Assembly (NCBI RefSeq): GCF_022682495.2 | Contig: NC_071390.1 | Coordinates: 170,029,220-170,093,219, forward strand | Source: Desmodus rotundus | Lineage: Eukaryota; Chordata; Mammalia; Chiroptera; Phyllostomidae | Length of the DNA: 64,000 nt | Reading direction: 5' to 3' | Shown here: piece by piece, positions 56,381 through 64,000 of the stretch | How positions within the stretch are numbered: the first letter of the stretch is position 1 | Layout: each line of letters begins with the position of its first letter | Position numbers and translations under genes: made by a program | The notes under the pieces: model-generated | What the model saw: the letters and a program-made list of their open reading frames with translations, nothing else | Database searches by the model: none | What the model was told of the DNA's origin: nothing

Positions 56381-56692
56381 CTTAAAAAGTTGCACGTAGA
56401 ATTACCCTGTGACCCAGTAATTCCACTCGGTACATAATCAAACAAATCGAAAGCAGGGACTCAGACAGAGGCTTGAACACCAGCGTTCACAGCCACATTC
56501 TTCCCAATAGCCCAAAGGTTGGGGGGAACCAAGTGTCCTTCAAGAGATACCGGGATAAACAACCTGAGGTGTGCACATTCAGGGGAGTACCTATCATTCG
56601 GCCATAAAGAGGAGTGAACTTCTGATACATACTACAACATGCAGGCACGTGGCAAACATTATGCTCAATGAAATAAGCATTTTAAAAAGGGC

Positions 56693-56730
56693 AATAATGT
56701 ATGAGTGGAATCATACATTATTCCACTCAT
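56693..56730. repeat. Overlapping inverted repeats inside the L1M
   Basis: AATAATGTATGA (56693-56704) pairs with TCATACATTATT (56711-56722). ATGAGTGGAAT (56701-56711) pairs with ATTCCACTCAT (56720-56730). Removing 56705-56720 restores the ordinary L1 'gtatgattccac' motif, and those 16 nt are its exact reverse complement. Confidence 0.96.
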
Positions 56731-56794
56731 GAGCCCAAGAAGTCAAATCCGCAGACACGGAGCAGAACACTGGTTAGTTACCATGGACGGTGGC

Positions 56795-56814
56795 GGGGGT
56801 GGGTGGGGTGGGGG
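56795..56814 (+). other. G-quadruplex-forming motif
   Basis: Four G runs (5, 3, 4 and 5) separated by single T residues, in the L1 3' UTR. This fits the classic G3+N1-7 pattern. Confidence 0.85.
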
Positions 56815-56999
56815 TGGCGGTTATTACTAAATGAGTAGTGTTATTTGGGATGATGGCAAGTTTCTGGAAGTAGTGATGGCAGTAACAGACATTGTGAATG
56901 TACTTAATGCCACTGAGATGTACACTTAAAATAGTTAAAATGGTAAATTTTATGTCATGTATATTGTACCACAATAATTTTTTTTTATAGAAGAAAATC

Positions 57000-57595
57000 A
57001 GGGACGGGCAATAGAGATACTAGGCTCCTAGAAGTCCATAAGGCCACTCGAAGAAAATGTGGGGAGCCTGAGCCAACAGCTTATGCAGAAACAGAGGGGT
57101 CCCTCCTTGTGGCAGGTAGAACTGGAGGGAAAGAACTGGATATTAAGCTGGGGAGTTTTCTAAGCAAAGTGTTGAGGGAACAGCTTGGTTCCTCCTGACT
57201 GCTCATCATAAAATGCAAGATGAGAGAAATGAATTGAAGACAATTGTTAAGCAAAAAGGAACAAGAACTTAAAGATGCGGAAAACTCGTAGCCTGTCCAT
57301 GTTACAAAAAATAAGATAATTTGTTCGGGAAACAACACTAATGGTGTGGAGACTGTTTGATCAGCGGAGGAGTGTGGGTGTGGAGCATAGAACTAATCAG
57401 CCGAATCAGCCGCACCAGCAGGACCACCAGTTTGAACTGAGGGGAAGGAGGCAGGACCTAATGAAGGGTATGTTGTTCTTCAAGAAAAGGGAAGAAGGAC
57501 CCTAAAGGCATTTCAGAGATTGCAGGGGTGATGACTAGGTTTTAACTGCTCAGACAGCCTCCAACAGAAGCCACAGGGGTAGGGCCACTCAGACC
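57000..57595. other. Non-genic sequence
   Basis: No 5' LTR recognised ahead of the MaLR remnant. Confidence 0.35.
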
Positions 57596-57599
57596 CCCT

Positions 57600-58102
57600 G
57601 GGTCGCAACCCCCACTGGGCAGGGAGCCACAACGTGGACAGCCTCACTCTAAATTGTGCAGGTGACTTGGCCACCCCACTGAGTCTGGAAGGTAGAGCAT
57701 TGAGCCCAAAAGGGTTGTTGTCCAGCCTTAAGATCACATGGATTTGCATTACGAGGTTTTGGACGTACCTGGGACTTGTCCCTCCTTTCTTCTTTCTGAT
57801 GTTTCCCATTTGCAAGGGGAATCTCTCTATCCTATGCCTGTCCCATTACTGTATTTTTGAAGCACATAACTTGTTTGGTTTTGTAGGCTCACAGCTAAGA
57901 TTGACTTGGATTAGTTGAACCTAGAGATTCAACCATATCTGATTTGGACAATATTTAAATGAGACTTTAGAGTTGATGTTGGAAAACATTAGATTTTGGG
58001 GCTGTTGGAATGGAATGAGTGTATCTGGCATGTGAGAAGGACATGGGTTTGGGGGCAGGATAGGAGCTATATAATCATTTAAGCCACAGCTTTCCAGCAG
58101 AA
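57600..58102 (+). repeat. MaLR (MLT1-type) internal 3' remnant
   Basis: 'ggttgttgtccagccttaag', 'gttttggacgtacctgggac', 'gatgtttcccatttgcaagg', 'atcctatgcctgtcccatta' and 'gcatgtgagaaggacatggg' follow the 3' end of MaLR internal sequence. It runs directly into the LTR. MaLRs are non-autonomous relics of ERVL-type elements; no retroviral protein is encoded here. Confidence 0.85.
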
Positions 58103-58462
58103 TGCTATGTACTGAATGTTTGTGTCCCTCCAAAATGTTTGTACCCTCCTCCAAATACAAATGTTGAAGCCCTAATGTGGCAGTAAGGAGAAGTGAAACT
58201 TTAGGAAGAGAGAGCGGCCCCCATGATGAGATTAGTGTCCCTTTAGGAAGAAGAAGAGAGCTAGTTTTTTCTCTCTCTTTGCAAAGTGAGCATAGGAGGA
58301 GAAAACAGCCATCTGTAAACCAGGCAGAGGGCCTGCACCATGAACTCAGTCACACTGGCACCTTGGTTTTGGACTTCTAGGCTCCAGAACGATGAGAAAT
58401 AAATGTTTGTGGCACTCAGTGCTTGTTATTTTGTTATGGCAGCCTGAGCAGACCAAGGCAAG
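58103..58462 (+). repeat. MLT1 LTR (ERVL-MaLR), 3' LTR
   Basis: 'tactgaatgtttgtgtccct', 'atgttgaagccctaatgtgg', 'catgatgagattagtgtccc', 'ggacttctaggctccagaac', 'gatgagaaataaatgtttgt' (polyadenylation signal AATAAA) and the closing 'ttttgttatggcagcctgag' match MLT1 from end to end. Confidence 0.95.
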
Positions 58463-58464
58463 AG

Positions 58465-59120
58465 TGAGGGAGAGATTGACTGAAGATGAGAGCTGTCATT
58501 AATAGTGGGTGTAATTCGGCTCTGTGTTATTTTTTCTTTTCATGTTATGATTTTAAGTCCATATTAACAGAGCATAGAAGCATATAAGGTTCTGTGCCTT
58601 ATTTTATGCTTTCTAGTTACTATCTCAGTTTCCTCAATATAAAAATAAATGCAGAGTTTATTATCTTAGAATGTTTCTAAACTAGGATATGATTTATAAT
58701 TAATCCATATACCTAATGGCATGTTTTTCTCAGGGGAGAAGAAAGTTGAGACTAAACTCATGATGTTCCCCCAAATTGATGCAATTATAGAATTAAAGCT
58801 ACATAACATTTCAATGAAACTTTAGCTATAAGAAAATGCTGACACTGCCCACTGGTGAAATACTCTACAGTTAAATTCCTCTCTTGAATTGTAATAAATT
58901 TTCCCTCTGAGTATAATTGGATGACTGCTTATAAGTTATACGTCTAGAGAAAAAGATTCAAAATCAATTCATGTCCTTAAGAACAATATAAAACAATGTT
59001 AAATGAATGACCATTAGGAAGAGTTATGAACTAAGATCTCTAGATGGAAGCATAAAAATAAATCATGTGTTGAGGTCATGTCTTTCTAGTGAGAAAAATA
59101 ATCATAATAATAACACAAAT
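58465..59120. other. Non-genic sequence, nothing recognised
   Basis: AT-rich; no feature. Confidence 0.4.
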
Positions 59121-59124
59121 GAGG

Positions 59125-59228
59125 ACTTCAAACCATTCATTGCATGCCTACTGTGTGCCAGGCTGTGGGACTCTCTGTTTTACCTATATCCTGATTTTCA
59201 AGGAGGAGAGTATAATAGCACTGAAAAA
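59125..59228 (-). repeat. MIR SINE, partial
   Basis: 'cattgcatgcctactgtgtg', 'ccaggctgtgggactctctg' is the reverse-complement MIR 3' end. Confidence 0.6.
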
Positions 59229-59229
59229 T

Positions 59230-60930
59230 CAGGAATGAAAATTATTTCTTTTTAAATATTTTAAGCCATATTATTTGAGACTAACCCTGCCACTCTTAAA
59301 TTAATTTCGTCCATCAGTTAAGAGCTTAAACTGATCTCTGGAAATTCGATCTCACCTGTGAGAGATTGTTCATCTTCCCAGAGGTGATACAGCTGTGTTT
59401 CATTATTGGGTGCACTGGCCATGGTATATGTGGGTCCCTGGTCTTCCTTTCCTAGTTAACTAGCCTTCTGTTGCTGCACACGTGACCACCATCTTTCGGT
59501 GCTAGAGAACGTCTCCCTGACATGTCAGGAGGGAGTGTGTGGCACCAGTAAAACAAATTGACCTGTGGCAGCAGCCATTGAATGGTTTACTTGTAGCACA
59601 TAAAGCTTCAGAAGACCAAGGTCCACCGTCCCTCATCAAGCCATATGCACCTGATCATGTACAAATTCCCTCCAGGCTCCAGATGCGGCAGCATTAAGAT
59701 CCTAGTCTCATATTCCTTTAAAATATAACGTCCGCCCTACCACACATTTTGACGCTCCAATAAACATGGTATCTTCTTCCTCTACTATCAAATACGCTCG
59801 CTCGTGCGTGAGAAGGCAACTCTGAATCGCGGATAAGCAAAGCGTTATTTGCTGCCCCACGTTTGTGCACGCTACCCAGGCTGTCTTTGTTTAGGGTATC
59901 TCTGTGCTTATTGCAAACAATTCTCTTTTAGGCCATTTGGCTTCTCTCTGTAATAAATGATAAAGAAATTGAATATGTAGAGGGATTGCTTGGAAAAAAT
60001 GATCCTGGCAGATTGAATCTCAGGGCAATGCGATTATTTTTGAAGGGCACAATTCTCTGATCTACCAGGATTTGCCCTTTTTCCCTATCCAGGGAAGGAT
60101 TACTGCTGACAAACGGTAACTCCTTTTCAAAACACATCCTCTTTTCTTTCAAGTTTCCCTATGAAAGCGTTGAAACTCACAAATAAATACGAGGAAAGCT
60201 ACAGGAGCAGCTGTGCCATCTAAATGTAATTATACATTTAATTTGCATGCAACTTGGTAGGTGAAAGAATATGTAAATACTTTCTTAATCTCTGTTGGCC
60301 ATTAGAGTTTCTTTATTCTAATATATGTGTTTTTTTAGGAATGGCAAATAAAGTACAGTCCCTCTAGTTTTACTTTCAAAGCCTGTTGAGGATATTGGTT
60401 GCTAGCTTTTCCCTATGGTTACTGTTCACCTTTCCTGGTTTATCATTGAATCGCCAGCACCTGATCCCATGTCTGAACATAGACGGTGCCTCCCCACCCC
60501 CAACTCCCCCCAAAATGAAATGAGAAGAAATTACATGGAGTTCAAAATGGTAAGAGGAGAATTAGTTACACACACTGCTTTCTAGTCGGCCAAGAACGTC
60601 TTTCCATGTACCTGAAATCGGGCTGTCTAGTTCTGCTAAAGAGAGACTAGACTTCCTGTTTTCTGCTTATTTCAAAGTTAGGGCAGGAAGTCTGTAGTTG
60701 AGTGGCATGTCCCGAGATTGTTTAGTAAATAGTACTTAGTGAAAGAAACAATAACAATGTAACCTATTAAAACTACTAAGAAAAGCCGAAAACCTTTTCC
60801 CTTTTGTGTCCTCTTACTGGGAGAACTGCAATGTTAGAATGAACCAAATTAGTATTCAGAAGGTGAAATGGTCAAAATCATTAACACAGCACAGGAATTT
60901 AAAAATCTTTTTTTGCCACTCTTTTCTCAT
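59230..60930. other. Repeat-poor stretch with a CpG cluster at 59790-59880
   Basis: 59795-59872 holds about nine CpGs ('cgctcgctcgtgcgtgagaa', 'gaatcgcgg', 'aaagcgtta', 'cccacgtttgtgcacgct'). It is too small for a CpG island. No exon or promoter signal recognised. The rest is unassigned. Confidence 0.4.
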
Positions 60931-60935
60931 ATTTC

Positions 60936-61325
60936 TTTCCTTCTTTATTGTTGTTCAGTTACAGTTGCTCCACCTTTTTCCCTGTTGTTCTCCCCTGGCC
61001 CACCACCCACTGCACCTCTGGCTCCCACAGTCAATCCCCACCCCATTGTCTGTGCCCATGAGGCCTCTGTTCATGTTCTGTGACTTGCCCCTTCCCCTTC
61101 TTTCCCCTGTTATCTCCCTTGTCCCTCCCCTCTGGTCACTGTCCGTTTGTTCCCTGTCTCTATGCCTATGGTTCTATTTTGCTCATTTGTTTGTTTGGTT
61201 GATTAGAGTCCACTTATATGTGAGGTGATATGGTATTTGTCTCTCATGCCTGGCTTATTTCACTTAGTATCATGCTCTCCAGTTCCATCCATGCTGTGCA
61301 TATGATAGGAGATCATATTTCTGAA
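60936..61325 (-). repeat. L1 3' end, 5'-truncated (bat-type)
   Basis: 'tattgttgttcagttacagt', a long C/T-rich tract, 'ggtcactgtccgtttgttcc', then 'gagtccacttatatgtgagg' and 'cacttagtatcatgctctcc', which is the reverse complement of the ORF2 end. The longest of the bat-type L1 3' ends here. The 140-codon open frame across it is a shadow. Confidence 0.92.
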
Positions 61326-61339
61326 GAATTGTGTTTCCT

Positions 61340-62180
61340 CACAAAGATCACATTAATTTTTTCTCTACCATATTTAACCATAGAAATGGACTTGAACTAC
61401 AAATTCTAGTTCCCCTTGGAACATCAGTGGTTTTATGGTAAACGTGTATGAATTCCCATTGGTGTAGCTAAGGGCATAAATTGCAAAAAACATGCAAATT
61501 TCAAAATTAAAAAAGGAGAAAGTATAATCCTTGAATTGAATCATTCACTAGATTTCTGGCATTTGAATAAAGATTTTGTAAACCTGCATAGTTACTAAAA
61601 GTATAACTTCTATGAACATATTTTTTTTTCTTGTGTGGTAAAAAAAAATTTAACCAAAGATAATGGAAGAGTTGAACTGACTGAATTTCAGAAGGGGCGT
61701 TTTCATCTCGTATGGCAAGTGTTGGTGTGTTCTGCTTTCCTACACAGCTACCAGATGACAACCTCACGTTAAAGAGAGCACTGAGTAGTGTACAGTCATA
61801 GGGCTTCTAAAACAGAAGTAGGTTTTGCACACAGTTTTAATGAGAAGCCTTTTTATATTGCTGGTGGACATAAATTGCTGCTAGCTACAACATAGTTTCA
61901 TCCTTAGAAATATTAATTGATAGCAGGGTATAGTCTTAGACATAAACTTTTAGCAATATTGCATTTCACTGACCTTATATTCAATGCTGTAAGATGTTTT
62001 CTGCTGAAGTTTCAAAGGGACCAGGAAGCTGGATTTAGGCTTCAAAAAGGCCATGACAGAGCTGTGGAATTGGGGGTGGGTGGGTCAAAGGCTTCAGTAT
62101 GCCAGGCCTGGTCCTCATCATCACATTAAATAACTAATTGCACATGGTGTCACTATGTAATAATCTTAATATTGATGGCA
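61340..62180. other. Non-genic sequence, nothing recognised
   Basis: No feature seen. Confidence 0.4.
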
Positions 62181-62184
62181 GTTG

Positions 62185-62402
62185 TCTATTGAAGCACTCA
62201 GTATGTGTCAAGTACAACCTTGTATGTTTGATATACATTATTCTTTTATTCTTTACAATAGTTCTACATCATGAGTATTACTCTCATTTTATCAAAGAGG
62301 TGACTAATTAGGAAACTTAATGTTGTCCAAGTACGCAGAGTGTAGGGTTTTATCCAAACTCAAATCCAGGCCTTTCAAGTCTAACACTGACCTGTCTGCC
62401 TC
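62185..62402 (-). repeat. MIR SINE, nearly full length
   Basis: 'tatgtgtcaagtacaacctt', 'cattttatcaaagaggtgac' and 'tccaaactcaaatccaggcc' follow reverse-complement MIR. Confidence 0.8.
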
Positions 62403-62414
62403 TCCAAACTTTTC

Positions 62415-62600
62415 TTGAGGGTCTGCTATGAGCCCAGCTCCTATCTAACTTCTAAAGAAGAAGTAGTGAACACACAGGCCTCCTGCCCTTGGAAATATTG
62501 CCCTTGAGTTAGTGAGTTAGATCTTTCACAAACATGTTAGTAGTTAGCCCTTTACCATGATGGCGAATGCTATGAGGAAAAGTTCCAGGAGGCTGTTGTG
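62415..62600 (-). repeat. L2 LINE 3' end
   Basis: 'gggtctgctatgagcccagc', 'caggcctcctgcccttggaa' resemble the reverse-complement L2 terminus. Confidence 0.6.
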
Positions 62601-62815
62601 GGCAGGGGCGTGGCAGTCAAAGGAGACAAAAGTCCCACGATAATGTGGACAGGTGAGAGTTCCTTGCATCAGGAACCTTTCGTGTTTAGCTTATGTTAAA
62701 AATCATCAATTCAAAATATTCTTTTCATAGTGCAAGTTTAATTTGTTGAAGACTGAACTGAATTTCTTAATGACTTTCTATAGATAATATAGTCATATCT
62801 TAATAAGCAAAGTAA

Positions 62816-63078
62816 TGACAAAACAAACAAGCAAGCATAATATAACCAGAGACATTGAAATAAAGAACAAACGGACAGTGACCAGAGGGGGGGTGGAGGG
62901 AGATAACGGGGGAAAGAAAGGGAAGGGTCATCAAGGAACATGTATAAAGGACCCGTAGACAAAGCCAAAGGGAGGAAGGATTGAGGGTGAGAGGTAGGGG
63001 TGGGTGGGGCAGGGGGAAGTGGTGATGGGAAAATGGAGACAACTGTACTGTAACAATAAAAAATTGTTGCATAAAAAA
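62816..63078 (+). repeat. L1 3' end, 5'-truncated (bat-type)
   Basis: 'gaacaaacggacagtgacca', a purine-rich tract, then 'aaaatggagacaactgtact', 'gtaacaataaaaaattg' and an A-rich tail. It is the sense-strand counterpart of 60936-61160. The 134-codon antisense open frame is a shadow. Confidence 0.92.
62997..63016 (+). other. G-quadruplex-forming motif
   Basis: G runs of 4, 3, 4 and 5 with loops T, T and CA, in the L1 3' UTR polypurine tract. Confidence 0.85.
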
Positions 63079-63079
63079 A

Positions 63080-63490
63080 GAAACAAAATAATGTAGGAAA
63101 TTTTAAGTATATTATTATCACCTTTAACATATTTTCACACAAATCCAGCAGAGAGAAGGGACCATACTTTGATTCAATGCCTTATTTGATTCAAGTGCTT
63201 ACTTGGAACGTCTGACCCATAGTTGCTTCCTGTTGAAGAGTTAGTGGGTTAAGTGAATAAAAGCAGGATATGGTGAGTCAAGAGGTTTTTGCTTTGAAGG
63301 TTTGCTTTTCCTCGGCTGCTTTATTCTTTGATCCAACGCAAGCCGTCCCCTTTTATAAAAGTGCATCTGTAGGCAATTGCAATAGGAATTCTTTGGAGCG
63401 ATGTTATCCCCACTTGGAACTCATGGTGAAAATAAACACTTAAAAAATTGTTAAAAATGACAAGCCTTTTCTCCACCTGTAGAATGACTC
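63080..63490. other. Non-genic sequence, nothing recognised
   Basis: No repeat recognised; a few CpGs near 63313-63345. Confidence 0.4.
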
Positions 63491-63494
63491 TCTC

Positions 63495-63745
63495 CTGGCT
63501 GCCAGCACCATGCCAGGTGCTCCATGGTCTGTAAAGGTTTTCTCATAGTCCCGTCACATCAACCTGATGAACTAGGAATTGATGCCCATTACTGTTGCTA
63601 CTATGAGACCCATTTGACAGATGAGAACACTGAGGTTCAGAAAAATTGAGTGCACTTCCCAAAGTCAAAGGCTAGTAAAGTGCACTGTCAGGTTCCAGTC
63701 CGAGGGCTGTTGGACTCCAGAGCCTGTGTTCCTTCTACCCGCACT
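63495..63745 (-). repeat. MIR SINE, nearly full length
   Basis: 'accatgccaggtgctccatg', 'acccatttgacagatgagaa', 'cactgaggttcagaaaaatt' and 'gttggactccagagcctgtg' span a reverse-complement MIR. Confidence 0.9.
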
Positions 63746-63749
63746 GGGA

Positions 63750-64000
63750 GGTTGTTCTGTATTTGCTGTCTTTGTGTGTCAGGCCAATCAGAACAGGAGC
63801 AGTGTGTTGTCAGGACGTATTAAGCATAGACAGTGCACAGTCTTCAGGCAGAGCTGACAACTTGCAGAAGGAAGGAAATGCTAGAGAACGAGTAAGGGAG
63901 GTCGAATCTAACACCAGAGCTATCAGATCACTGGGAAAGGCTGACTTGCAGGCAGTGTGTTTGTGACAAATGATTCCCCTCTGTTCTTTTGATTCAACAA
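63750..64000. other. Non-genic sequence, nothing recognised
   Basis: No feature seen to the window edge. Confidence 0.4.

Larger units (their letters stand above)
56385..56990 (+). repeat. L1M-type LINE, ORF2 end and 3' UTR
   Basis: 'gacccagtaattccactcgg', 'acattcttcccaatagccca', 'ggtggcgggggtgggtgggg' and 'gatgtacacttaaaatagtt', 'aaaatggtaaattttatgtc' are in old L1 order. It carries an inverted-repeat insertion at 56693-56730 and a G-rich tract. Confidence 0.9.

Noticed and set aside
60806..61228. 140-codon plus-strand open frame with hydrophobic stretches
   Set aside because: It runs through the C/T-rich complement of an L1 3' UTR, which gives Leu/Pro/Ser-rich peptides in every copy.
62738..63142. 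134-codon minus-strand open frame
   Set aside because: The same L1 3' UTR shadow, on the other strand.

Overview
The window looks like 64 kb of mammalian nuclear DNA with no recognisable protein-coding exon, RNA gene or promoter. It is AT-rich, short of CpG outside a few spots, and full of ancient interspersed repeats (MIR, L2, MER5/MER20, MaLR LTRs, L1M). I read it as an intergenic or intronic 'gene desert' segment. No prokaryotic, phage, plasmid or CRISPR feature is present.

The host is most likely a bat. A tRNA-derived SINE at 35121-35321 has the VES-type head, B box and TAAA-type tail. Several 5'-truncated L1 3' ends share the pyrimidine/purine-rich 3' UTR and short tail that I associate with bat L1, and a HAL1 (half-L1) copy is present. 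The VES subtype resembles copies in non-vespertilionid Yangochiroptera (phyllostomid, mormoopid or molossid relatives), and I saw no vespertilionid-type Helitrons or young hAT MITEs. This placement is from memory of consensus sequences, not from a search.

Layout. 1-16 kb: MIR and L2 copies, one L1 3' end, a possible hAT element, an unassigned ~1 kb insertion beside an L2, an LTR, and a long L2 with an opposite-strand L2 nested in it. 16-33 kb: MER5 and L1M pieces, AT-rich DNA, an MLT1-like LTR, long repeat-poor stretches and a GATA microsatellite inside an L2. 33-41 kb: the richest part, with L1M, Tigger-like ends, a perfect inverted repeat, a VES SINE with target-site duplication, a mariner deletion derivative carrying MER20 filler, a MIR split by a 58-bp L1 fragment, and a second mariner relic with transposase C-terminal remains nested in a MIR. 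41-53 kb: MIRs, HAL1, and two same-strand copies of one LTR-like repeat about 4.4 kb apart. 53-64 kb: a candidate conserved stretch, L2, two G-rich L1 3' UTRs, an MLT1 internal remnant with its 3' LTR, and a CpG cluster.

Nothing here works together as a pathway. The interest lies in how repeats have been rearranged. At three sites (34.3, 36.9 and 56.7 kb) short overlapping inverted repeats have the form expected of local replication template switching. At two of these the inserted inverted copy can be matched to the inferred ancestral sequence. I did not find a new functional biological system.
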